Below, piece by piece: positions 39,453 through 49,867 of a stretch of DNA of 64,000 bases. The first letter of the stretch is position 1. Each line of letters starts with the position of its first letter. The stretch is from Neostapfia colusana. Taxonomy: Eukaryota; Streptophyta; Magnoliopsida; Poales; Poaceae. The DNA is taken from NCBI GenBank assembly GCA_030760725.1, contig JASWHV010000002.1, positions 62,737,900 through 62,801,899 of the forward strand, read 5' to 3'. The translations under genes were made by a program, and so were the position numbers. The notes under the pieces were generated by a model. That model searched no databases. It was not told the DNA's origin and worked only from the letters and a program-made list of their open reading frames with translations.

Positions 39453-39728
39453 ACCTCTTTACAAAATTTTATTATTTTGAGAACTTCCTTTGAGTACCAC
39501 TTAATTCCTGCATTAGAGTCTTGTTTGAAACCCAAATGCATAGCCAAGAAAACCATGGGTTGGAATTAAGATTGAAAACCTCGTTAGCCACAGCAATGCT
39601 AAAGATAGAGTAGGATTCGGAACAAGTCGAGTAGTTGGAACTACTCGCGAGAATAGGCTAGAGGCACATCACTCGGGTAGAGATAGCAAATGAAACACAT
39701 GGCAAAAAAAATGAGACCGAGCGGAGAG
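39453..39728 (+). repeat. Duplicated gypsy-B LTR segment, copy 2 (276 bp)
   Basis: It starts with acctc after C2 and runs without break into the rest of the B LTR (39729-40849). It is the original location of the segment repeated at 29907-30182. Confidence 0.92.
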
Positions 39729-40852
39729 TAAGGGCAGCAGGACTTTGGGGCATGTGTGCTATAGATCCGCTTGTGTCGATTGAGGACCGAGCCGTGTGCG
39801 GGCCTGTTGAACAAGCTAGAACAGTATCGAAGACCTACCGGCTATATGGGAACCGGGAAACCGATTTAACTCGGGTAGCTGGATATTGAGGCATTGCCTG
39901 TCGTTCAGAGGGTAGGTTGAGAGCTTAAGGTGTAAATCAGCTGGCAGCACTGAGATGCGCGTGCAGAGACCTCTTGCTCGGGACGATTGGCCGGTTCAGT
40001 ATTTGGCTGACGGGTGAAAGGTGGTTGCGTATGGCGTCCGTGATGGTTGCTGTAGGCAACATCGAGTACGGGCGTACGTGACGGGTTATTCGGGTAACCC
40101 TGCAAGTGTAAATCGATTATAATCACCGTCCCTCACGGTCAGTGAGTACCACTTGTTCACTGTACCGTCACGTAGAAAGAACAGGCTAGATTCATGTTAA
40201 AAGTTTGTTGATTTGAAAGATATACCTTGCTTGTTAATGTCTTGTTGTAGTTTAGAGCTAATTAAAGTTCTTTTCAACTTTGGGCAAAGTACATGAGAGA
40301 AATGCGTTTCTTGTTTGATTGCAGCTCTCTCATGTGCCTTCGCGTAAGGTTCTCCACAACCTGCTGCTAAAACATTGAAAGTAAGGTTCAAATAATTAGG
40401 CGAGTCCTTTGGAAATTATTTACCTCATGTACCCTGTACCCATCATGTAGAAGTTCCATGTATAGGAGAGACGGGTCAGTCGCAGTGAGCCATCGTGCTC
40501 ACTGCTTGTGTTTAAAGCTTTTGCAGGGGTCTATGAGAAAGGGACTCCCGAGGAGGAGATGGAACCCCAGGAGGGAAACCCCGTCGAGTGGGAGTCGTGC
40601 ACGCCGCCATGTTAGTGTGTGTGTGTGCGTGCTAGCGGGGACACGTTCACGGGCTTAACGTGAACTCGATGTGTAGTCTACGCCCGTGAGTGTAGACTGA
40701 ACATATTTTGTTGTACAAATGTTCATAAACCTGTTTATGTAATAAAATTTTTCTTCCGCTTTGTACTTTTGATGTGTGTTATCCGGTGCTGTGCAACGCA
40801 GCACCCCTCAGCGTGATCCTGGCTCGACAAGGCCGATGGAGTCGTGTCAGCG

Positions 40853-40864
40853 TGGTATCAGAGC
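40853..40864 (+). promoter_or_regulatory. gypsy-B primer-binding site (initiator Met tRNA)
   Basis: The sequence tggtatcagagc lies 3 bases after the LTR end at 40849, exactly as in gypsy-A. Confidence 0.92.
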
Positions 40865-41235
40865 ACGCTTGAGGTTGAACGCACTACAAAGGTCATCTTT
40901 TTCAAAAATCCAGTGACGAACGAGTTAGTAGCCCATATAAGGATGTTATTAGTGTATAGAAAGTGGCATACTAACCTAATTGCTTATGTCAGAAAATCAT
41001 TCATTTCGGGACGCTTTATGTCTTGGGGGGTGCACGTAAGCGCTGTCCACTAGTGCGCACAAGCTGAAGGGTGGAGCCCCACGGGTGAAAGCTAACCCAC
41101 CCGCTTTAGTATCCTCTACGACTCTTCATGTCGTTTGGGGTATTCGAGCAACGTCTGTCCCTGGCGTGCTTTGGGCAATTTGGGAGACCCCGTCACGTGG
41201 TCAGTAACGTGAACACGTAGCTCAAGGCAACCGAT
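40865..41235 (+). other. gypsy-B 5' leader, shortened
   Basis: It aligns with gypsy-A 17395-17761 up to about 41228. Sequence matching A near 15880 then follows directly, so about 1.5 kb of leader and the pre-gag N-terminus are deleted. No gene is seen. Confidence 0.8.
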
Positions 41236-41805
41236 ATGGGTTGTCCAAGATACAATCCCGCGGAGGCAAACCTTAGTCTCCAATTGAGGGCAGGAAAAGC
41301 CGTGATGGGCAGCCAAGCTGTTCATACGGATTTTCTTGCTGCGAAGCTCGAGGAGAGCACAATCCTTGGAGACCATTTTGAGAGTGCTCACAGCGCACTC
41401 CGCAATGTGCTCCTTCCGATGATTAAACTACTGAACGAACAACATAATCAGTTGCATCGTCTGAAGAAGGCGAAGAGGAAAAGCCGTGTCGACATCACGG
41501 CTTTGCAACAGCAGGTGGAGGCTCTGACCCAGCAGAACAAGGTCCTTACTCAAGAGCGGGACGATGCTATTGAGGAGCGGCAAGGCTGGGAAGAGGACTA
41601 GAACCAGGCCATGGACGAGGTGCACGCGTTGCAGGACCTCGTACCTCCGGTAATGGGCATACAGGTGGGAGGTGCCGTAGCCGTGGTCTTGGGTCTTCCG
41701 GCAATAGGAGAACTCGAGCCGGAAGAGGAGGTTGTGGACCCAGAGCCACCAGCTGAGGTACCGGAGGAAGACGACCTGCAGGAGGTCGAGTTTTACTCCG
41801 AGTAG
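41236..41805 (+). pseudogene. gypsy-B pre-gag ORF remnant
   Basis: It keeps the C-terminal half of the protein seen in gypsy-A: CPRYNPAEANLSLQ, the coiled coil (LNEQHNQLHRLKKAKRK, LTQQNKVLTQERDD) and the acidic end EVEFYSE. The N-terminal half is deleted. A TAG at 41599-41601 replaces a Tyr codon of A; the same frame continues to 41805. It reads through the place where A has its frameshift, which confirms the original frame. Confidence 0.82.
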
Positions 41806-42077
41806 GGGGTTACCGTTGCCAAGTAGGGCAGCAAGGGTGATGTAACCCAAACTTTTGTAATCGATGACATGCCGTACAGACAGTAGTGCATGTATAGGTA
41901 GTGACGACATGAGCACGACTTCTCGGGGATCCGAGACTAATGTATCTTGTATAAAGTTTATGCTTTACAATATATGTGAATGTTGTGCAAATTATTCATG
42001 CGTCACTTCAATACCTACTGTTTCATATGGAATTTTAAGTATGACATGTGCTGATCGCTGCTGTTTTGAATTTCAGA

Positions 42078-42956
42078 ATGACTCGTACTCGTGCCAACCT
42101 GGACGTTGGGGGTTCCAGTCAGGGGGGAGAAACCTCCCAACAACCTCCTGAGGACTCCTCGGGACAGCAACAGCAGCAGCAGCAGCAGCAACAGCAACAA
42201 CCGCCACCGCCACCGCCAACGGTTACATTGGCTGACATTGTGGCAGCGATGGCGGGCTCTCATAAGCAGCACACGGAGTTGCTGCAAACCCTCACTGCAA
42301 ATACGCCTCGACCCGAGAGGCGTCAAGATTGTGAGGAGTGTCAACAGAGCTCCTACTCCGACTTTCTAGAGACTCATCCCCTGGTATTCTCAATGGCGGA
42401 TGAACCCCTCGATGCAGACAACTGGCTCCGCACGATGGAAATGAAGTTCGGGCTTCTCCAAGTGAGTGAGCAGTGCAAGACTGAGTTCGCGGTCCAACAG
42501 CTCCAGGGATCTGCGAGCGCATGGTGGGCGAATTACTGTGCTTCACAGCCCACCGACCGAGTTATGACCTGGACGTAATTCCGGACGTCCTTCAGGGACT
42601 ATCACATACCGCCGGGTATCTTGAAGAGGAAGACGCAGGAGTTCTTATGCCTGCAACAGGGGAACCGAAACGCGCTGGAATATTCCAGGGCATTCAATGG
42701 TCTTGCGCTCTATGCGTCGTATCACGCCGATACCGACGAGAAGCGGCGGGATAACTTCTACCGGGGGCTTAACCCGCTCCTGAAAGACAATCTGGTGATG
42801 TTCAATCGCAGCAGCCTCAATGACATAATTGATGCTGCGATTGTTCAGGAAGACTCTGGCAAGGAGTTAGCGGCGGCGGAAAGGAAGAGAAGCGCGCCGC
42901 AAAGCAGCGGAGAAGGAGGTGGTCGTTCTAAAAAATACCGGATGGTGAATCACCCA
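42078..42956 (+). pseudogene. gag: gypsy-B gag, with nonsense codon and interrupted by C3
   Basis: It starts at ATG 42078 (MTRTRANLDVGG), matching gypsy-A. A Gln-rich run and the gag domain follow. TAA at 42576-42578 lies after VMTWT, where A has an Ala-Glu pair; the same frame goes on to 42956. There the family-C element C3 begins, cutting gag before its zinc knuckle. The 5 bp before C3 are accca; the matching duplication should lie right of the window. This copy cannot make a full Gag. Confidence 0.9.
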
Positions 42957-45900
42957 TGTCACACCCGGTTTTTCCGAAGAAACAACCAAGTGAATATCAC
43001 ATGTATGCCAGGATCATTTTCTCATACATGTGATGACAAATAGTGAAGCATCATTTATTACAAGCCAGGTGTCGAATATAAATAAGTCTTATATCGCAAA
43101 TGTCTCAATGAACACTAATGCTTCATCACAAGTAAATAAACTAGCAGCGGAATATTATTCTTTTAGGGCTCCATCACAGGCGTTGCCCGGGGGTCTTCAT
43201 GAACCTAAAAACCTTCCTCGGGTCCAAAATCTTGGTCATTATACACCACCTCATTATCTTGACCTGAGCAGCAATATAAACCAACAAATATGCAAGGTTG
43301 AGTACCAATGGTACTCAGCAAGTGTGGGAAAATTATATCATGCATGGCTAGAACAAGGAGAGGTTGAACTCATGGCTAAAGCACTACGCAGTTAATACCT
43401 ATCACCTTAGCTTATTAAGCACCTACATTACTACACAGGTGAAATGGTCCCAATCTCCCATCCCACCATTATAATCCAATAACCATAACATCATTACCAA
43501 TGTTAAGCTCCCCGCTTAACTTCCACAACTTCCAAAACCATCACTCCTCTAATCATGAATAAGTCCATGCCGCTCTTAACCGTGAGCACGGCTGTCAAGA
43601 CAGTTTTAACTCTGCAGAGTTTGTACCACTGTACCCACAAGTAGTGATTTCATCCCCCGTTGCCGGGTGGACTAAAAGAACCTCCATTATGCCAGTGGCT
43701 ACGATCCACATTCACACTTCCCAGGTGTGCGGCCAGGAGATCACTACGAAGCCTTTACAAAGGGATTCCCGACGAGCGTGGGCCCACTGAGGTTTCACCC
43801 CTAACAGCATACAAGAGGCTCCAACCCCGCTGCAGTGGCCCCCTCTTGAGCCTTGCGGTTCATATGGTAGTCCAGCTGACACCTACTCCCCGCACCATCC
43901 AACACACCCATACTACGCCGGGGATACACCTAATTAATTGGCCAAGCTGCCCCATCTCAGCATGTGGTTGGCACTGTAAAGCCGGGTTACATGCTCCATG
44001 AACCGGTCCTTAGGATCCAGGCAAGTACTAAACACAAACCCAAGTCTCGTGCACCCAGCACACAACCAAAACATCCAACTTGCCTTGATCCCTACCTCTA
44101 CATAACTCACAATAGCTCATTCAAGAGTATGGTATAATAAACTGATGCTCTCATATCCCAAATATCCCATTCTAAGCATGGCTAAGCATATGCATGTAAA
44201 TAAATGACATGACAAAATAAATCCCAACCCAAGCTACAAGGAAACAAGGTAATGCAATTCTAGGGAAACGTTCCTAGCATGGGTTTCATATTTCATTTGA
44301 CAATGCAAATAATTCTATCTACACATCCTAGCATAGGATCAAAGTGGTCAAGGACACTTGCCTCCTTCTTGCTGCTCTTGAAATGGGTAGTCCTGATCTT
44401 GGAAAGGAATAACTTGCTCTTGAACAGGTTCTACTTCATACCATCACACATAGCAAAAGAAAACAACAATCATAAGACATAGTTCACACTTCTACTTCAT
44501 ACAAACCACACATTTCATATTTATGAAATTCATTCACCATTATATGTGTTGTGGTTACTTTGTGTGTTGATCTGTGGCTTGCACACACTTTTATTTATAT
44601 GTGTATGATTCCTACTTTGGTGTTCATATTTATACTTACATACTATATATATATATATATATATGTATATATGTGTGTGTTTCAGTTTTAAATAAATTCC
44701 TTATATTAAACTACCAAGTATGTAAGAAAAGTATTTTTCTTCTCCATATGTGCCTTCATAATTTCTATCAACCCTAAACTGAACTCTTTGAATTTTTAAA
44801 AACTCCATTTATCATTTACTAGTTGCTATATTTTCAGATTTATATTCCTATGTATAATTGTGTATTTTATTATGAAATTAGTAATACACATCATCTAACC
44901 AGTATAGGTTTTGGTCCTAAATAATTGAATAACATATTTTGACCATGGCCTCTGATGTAAACTATTTCATAATTATTTTCCCTATTTTTCTAGAGCTATT
45001 CTTTACTTAAAAATGTGTCCCTAAATGTGAAAAATAAATTAAACAGATTCAATTCTGTCCAAAATATGTTTTTATCTCACTCCAAAATTTTCTAAACACT
45101 GAGAAAGTCTTTAACTTAATTTTGACAATATGTTTGTCCCACTTTTTAATTTTTAAACACTAGTTACATATTCAATTTCCTAAATTAAATACTAAACAGG
45201 GCTAAAATAATGAACTCACCCATTACAGGGTCTATAATATTATTTTCATAATTTCCAGGGGTCTAGCTACACTTATCAGAGGTGTTTTTCCTAATTTTTA
45301 TTAAGTCCAGGGGCTAAAACTGATTTTTAAATGAATTTACATGATTTTCTGGAGTTCCAGGGGCTAGATCTGAAGTTTCCGGGGCTAGCTCTCAATTCCA
45401 GAGAACCCAAGGGGGTAGCACGTAAGAATTCCAGTCTTTATAACGCGGGGCTGACGTGGACCGTCCGATTTTAAACCGACGGCTGAGATTATAACATCGA
45501 ACCGGTACGCGGGGATTTAAAGTCTACCGTGCGATTTAAAATAAACGGCGCACAAGCGGCCACATCGCTCTGATCGAGCGCGGGCGGCGCTGCCGGCGGC
45601 GCACGGCGGCGAGAAGCGGCGATCTCGCCGGAAAGTTTCGTATCCGCGAGAATTCTGCCTAGAACTGTGATCTTATGGCATAGATCGGTAGAGGGGAGGT
45701 CAGGGATCTCACCTCGGGGGTTTTCTCGAGCTCGGGGGTCCTGGAAAGTGATCGGCGGCGAGGTCCGAGGCAAAACCACGGCGAAGCTCGTCGGCGCTGT
45801 GTTTACACCGTAATTCTACGAGTTTTCTGCACCTGCAAAGCTCCCCGGAGGCGGTGGATCAAGACCAGCGAGTTAGATCAGAGTTTCCGAGCTTAGATCG

Positions 45901-46402
45901 GCCAGAATTCACCGGCGAAGTCTCGGTGCTCACCGGAGTAAAAATCGGCGATTGCGTGGGAAAAACCGATCGGGGCTGGGGTTTTTATAGCCGGGGGAGG
46001 GCGGTGGGTCGGTTGTGATCGAGTTTGAGTCTTCTGGGGCCAGAATTTGGGCTGAGGGACGCGGAATTCCAGGCGGTTAAGATCGCGCGCGCTCGGGGGA
46101 AAAGTCCGGGCCGCAGATGCTCGGGGTTAGGGATGACAGGTGGGTCCCACCCGTCTGTGAGAGACCGCGCGGGCGCGCGGGGGCGGGCTGGCGCGGGGAA
46201 ACTGGGCCGGCTGGCGGGTTTCGGCCCACTGGCCGGTTTTTTTCCCGTTTCTCTTTTTCTTTTTCCATTTCTTTTCTGTTTTGAGTATAATTTGAATTCC
46301 AGTTTGAATTTGAATTTTTGCAAAACATGCAACACGTCCAAAAATTTTTAAATTCCCCTCTGAACATGGTTTAGAGTTTGAATCAAAATTTGGGGTGTTA
46401 CA
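42957..46402 (-). repeat. C3 3' LTR (3446 bp)
   Basis: TG...CA ends, bordered by gypsy-B gag on the left and the PPT (cttttaagg-type, minus strand) on the right. It shares variants with the C4 LTRs, such as agtatggtataataaactgatgctctc against taatataaactgatgatctc in C1/C2. TATA is at 45982-45990. No gene is supported. Confidence 0.93.
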
Positions 46403-46447
46403 GCTCTACCCCCCTTAAAAGAAATCTTGTCCTCGAGATTGATGTTT

Positions 46448-48325
46448 CTAAGAAAACAATTCCGGAAATTGTGCCTTGAGCTCATCTTCCCGTTCCCAGG
46501 TAGCTTCCTCTTCTGAGTGATGCTTCCACTGCACCTTGCACATCCGGATTCTCTTGTTTCTGGTGAGGCGTTCCATTGTCTCCAAAATCTTGTATGGTTG
46601 CGAGGCATAAGACAAATCCTCAGCTACATCCACTTCATTCACGGGTAACACCTCTTCAGGCGTCCTCAGATATTTCTTGAGTTGTGACACATAGAATACA
46701 TCGTGCACGTCCGATAGATGAACCGGTAACTCTAGTTGGTACGCCACTTCGACTTTCCTTTCCAAAACTTGAAAGGGTCCGATGTATCGATGTGACAACT
46801 TCCCTTTCACCTTGAACCGACGAAGTCCTCTGATAGGGGACACCTTGAGATAAACATAGTCTCCCACGTTGAAAACGAGTTCTCTTCTTCGTACATCAGC
46901 ATAACTCTTCTGGCGTGTTTGTGCTATCCTCAAGTTGTTGCGAATCTCCCTCACCTTCACCTCGGCTTCTTGTAGCACTTCTGGACCAAACACTTTACTT
47001 TCTCCTGTTTGGTTCCAAAATAGGGGAGTTCTGCACTTTCTTCCATACAAAGCTTCAAACGGTGACATCTTCATACTAGCTTGATAACTGTTGTTATAGG
47101 AAAACTCCGCATACGGTAAGTTCTTGTCCCAACTCCTATTGTTTTTGAGTGCACATGCCCTTAACATATCTTCAAGGATCTGATTGGTTCTCTCCGTCTG
47201 CCCGTCAGTTTGGGGATGATAGGCAGAGCTGAAGTTCAGATGGGTTCCCAGGGTTTCATGCAACTTTTGCCAAAACCTCGAGGTGAACTGTGTCCCTCGG
47301 TCCGACACTATCTTCTTTGGCACTCCATGGTAACACACAATCCTTGACATGTACAATTCTGCCAATTTTGATCCGCTGTAGCTTTCTTTCACAGGGATGA
47401 AATGAGCTACCTTGGTTAGCCTATCAATAATGACCCATATTGAATCATACCCGGATTGGGTCCTAGGCAATCCCACGACAAAATCCATGCTGATTTCTTC
47501 CCATTTCCATTCAGGCACTTTGAGTGGTTGCAATGATCCCGCGGGTCGTTGATGTTCAGCTTTCACCAACTGACATGTGTCACATAGGGCAACATGTTCC
47601 GCGACATCTCGCTTCATGCCATACCACCAATACCTGCTCTTGAGGTCCTGGTACATCTTCGTACTCCCAGGATGAATGGAATAGTCGGAATCGTGAGCCT
47701 CCTTCAAAATTAATTCACGGATCTCTTTTACTTCTGGCACACAGATCCATTTCCCGTGCCACACCGTTCCCTGTTCATCCTCTCTAAAACCAGGAGCTTT
47801 ATTTTCCTTAATGAGCTGTTTGATCTCTTGTATCTTCTCATCATTCTTTTGGCCCTCGCGTATGTCTTGCTCGAGTGTGGAGTCCACTTCCATGGCGATG
47901 GCTTCACCACTATTTACTAGACATAGATTGAGTCTTATAACCTCGTCCTTCAATTCTGCAGGCATGTCCTTCAAACTCAACTTATTGACCTGCACTTTCC
48001 GACTCAAAGCATCGGCCACGACGTTTGCTTTCCCAGGATGATAGTTGATGCCCACATCAAAGTCATTGATTAGCTCTAACCATCTCCTTTGTCGGAGATT
48101 GAGATCTGGCTGTGTGAATATGTACTTCAAACTCTTATGATCCGTATATATCTCTGTCCTCTTCCCCATCAAATAGTGCCGCCAAATTTTCAACGCGTGT
48201 ACCACTGCAGCTAGTTCTAGGTCATGTGTAGGATAGTTCTTCTCGTGCTTCCAAAGCTGCCGGGATGCATAAGCCACGACATGTCCTTCTTGCATGAGAA
48301 CACATCCCAACCCATTTCCAGGCAT
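46448..48325 (-). CDS. pol: C3 pol, 3' part: RNase H end, integrase, chromodomain-like tail
   Basis: An open frame of 625 residues, the longest intact pol 3' segment of family C here. It begins just after the RNase H frameshift. It holds the rest of RNase H (HVVAYASRQL, DLELAAVVHALKIWRHYL, YTDHKSLKYI), integrase zinc ligands H211, H218, C248, C251 and the DDE core D281, D342, E378. The tail carries VQWKHHSEEEATWE. No stop interrupts it, and the catalytic residues are all present. It is cut off from RT only by the 2-base deletion near 48320. Confidence 0.92.
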   Translation of the reverse strand: MPGNGLGCVLMQEGHVVAYASRQLWKHEKNYPTHDLELAAVVHALKIWRHYLMGKRTEIYTDHKSLKYIFTQPDLNLRQRRWLELINDFDVGINYHPGKANVVADALSRKVQVNKLSLKDMPAELKDEVIRLNLCLVNSGEAIAMEVDSTLEQDIREGQKNDEKIQEIKQLIKENKAPGFREDEQGTVWHGKWICVPEVKEIRELILKEAHDSDYSIHPGSTKMYQDLKSRYWWYGMKRDVAEHVALCDTCQLVKAEHQRPAGSLQPLKVPEWKWEEISMDFVVGLPRTQSGYDSIWVIIDRLTKVAHFIPVKESYSGSKLAELYMSRIVCYHGVPKKIVSDRGTQFTSRFWQKLHETLGTHLNFSSAYHPQTDGQTERTNQILEDMLRACALKNNRSWDKNLPYAEFSYNNSYQASMKMSPFEALYGRKCRTPLFWNQTGESKVFGPEVLQEAEVKVREIRNNLRIAQTRQKSYADVRRRELVFNVGDYVYLKVSPIRGLRRFKVKGKLSHRYIGPFQVLERKVEVAYQLELPVHLSDVHDVFYVSQLKKYLRTPEEVLPVNEVDVAEDLSYASQPYKILETMERLTRNKRIRMCKVQWKHHSEEEATWEREDELKAQFPELFS

Positions 48326-49867
48326 CGCAGTACACTGTGAAATTCTTCTGCATATCTGGCATAACCAACACTGGGGCTGTTGTCAATCTCTTCTTTAACT
48401 CCTGAAAGCTCGTCTCGCACTGTGGCGTCCAGGTGAATGTGATTCCCTTCTCCAGCAGTTTGGTGAGAGGTCTCGAGATCTTGGAGAATACCTCAATAAA
48501 CCGTCGATAGTATCCAGCCAATCCCAAAAAGCTTCGAACTTCCCCGACATTTTCAGGGGTTTTCCACTTCTGGATATCCTCGATTTTGGCGGGATCTACG
48601 GAGATTCCTCCCTCCGAGATTATATGTCCTAAAAAGGGAACTCTCTTCAGCCAAAACTCACACTTGCTCAACTTGGCATATAGTTGGTGTTCTCTCAGCC
48701 TCTGTAACACCAACCTTAGATGTTTCTCATGTTCTTCTTCATTTTTGGAGAAGACGAGAATATCATCTATGAAAACCACCACAAATTTGTCCAGATATTC
48801 CATGAATGCCTTGTTCATGAGGTACATGAAATATGCCGGGGCATTGGTTAGCCCAAAAGGCATGACAGTGTATTCATACAGTCCGTACCGAGATACGAAA
48901 GCTGTCTTGGGAATATCTGATTGCCTTATCTTGAGTTGGTGGTACCCCGACCTGAGATCAATTTTTGAGAACACACAAGCTCCCCTCAACTGATCAAACA
49001 AGTCTTCAATGCGGGGTAATGGGTACTTGTTTTTTATGGTTACCTCATTCAAGGCACGGTAATCCACGCATAACCTTTGGGTTCCGTCTTTCTTGGGCAC
49101 AAATATCACCGGAGCTCCCCATGGTGAGGAACTAGGGCGAATATACCCCTTCTCTGTCAATTCTCTCAAATGATCCTTGAGCTCTTCTAGCTGCTTGGAG
49201 TCCATTCGATAAGGTCTCTTGTATATCGGGGCTGTTCCCGGTACTAGCTCAATTGTGAATTCCACGTCACGGTCGGGAGGCATACCTGGCAATTCCTCCG
49301 GAAAAACATCTGGATATTCCCTGATAGTCCTGATTTCCTCAACTTTCACCTCCACTTGATTTAATTTAATGTCCCTCCTAGGCTCGTGTATCGTTAAGAA
49401 CTTTACTCTTGTGCCATTGGGGTGAGTTAGTTCCACCGTTCTGGTCGAACAATGGATGATTCCTTTATGTTTGGTCAACCAATCCATACCCAAAATAATA
49501 TCTATCCCTTGTGAATCTATCACTATGAGGTTAGCCGTAAATACTACCCCATTAATGTCTAGGCTCACTTTGGGACACACTTGTCTTGTCCTTATTTCTC
49601 CACCTAGAGAGTTTACCGCTAGCATATGGTTCATTTGTGTGGTTGCTAGGTCATGCTTGTTAACAAACCCTTGAGCAATGAACGAGTGGGTAGCACCAGA
49701 ATCAAACAGCAGAGTTGCAAGGTGTAAATTGGCAGGAAACTTACCAATTACCACGTCGGGTGCCTCTTGTGCTTCCTCCATAGTGACGTGGTTCACCCGT
49801 CCTCTCACTACATTCTGCTGTTGTGGCGGCGCAGGCTTCTTCTTTGGGCATTTATGGGCGTAGTTCC
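48222..49867 (-). CDS. pol: C3 end of gag zinc knuckle, protease, RT, start of RNase H
   Basis: It begins at the C4 insertion point within the zinc knuckle (the YAHKCPKKK half lies here) and runs through protease (LLFDSGATHSF), RT (DLRSGYH, FIDDILVFS) and into RNase H. There the 2-base deletion shared with C2 throws it out of frame near 48320. The ORF can be read from Met at 49808, but that is not the true start; the gag N-terminus is at 62635-63682. Confidence 0.9.

Larger units (their letters stand above)
23189..40849 (+). repeat. gypsy-B 5' LTR in four pieces
   Basis: It starts with aagggcctcagtttttgac; the first bases expected from A (TGT) read tag or are lost. It ends gtcgtgtca at 40849, 3 bases before the PBS. 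Piece order follows the inverted A LTR: 23189-25749, 26332-26441, 29907-30182 (duplicated at 39453-39728), then on to 40849. The GC-rich centre (23860-24990) is strongly diverged from A. The 209-codon ORF at 23784-24413 has no counterpart in A and looks fortuitous. No gene is supported. Confidence 0.88.
23189..42956 (+). mobile_element. gypsy-B: second member of the gypsy-A family, plus strand, heavily interrupted
   Basis: Its LTR, PBS, leader, pre-gag remnant and gag match gypsy-A in the opposite orientation but are clearly more diverged than A's own LTRs are from each other, so B is an independent, probably older insertion. Host pieces are 23189-25749, 26332-26441, 29907-30182, 39453-40849 (LTR) and 40850-42956 (internal). 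The inserts are hAT, C1 and C2 in the LTR and C3 in gag at 42957. The rest of B lies beyond the window. Lesions are an in-frame stop in gag, a stop in the pre-gag ORF and a deletion of about 1.5 kb in the leader. Confidence 0.9.
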
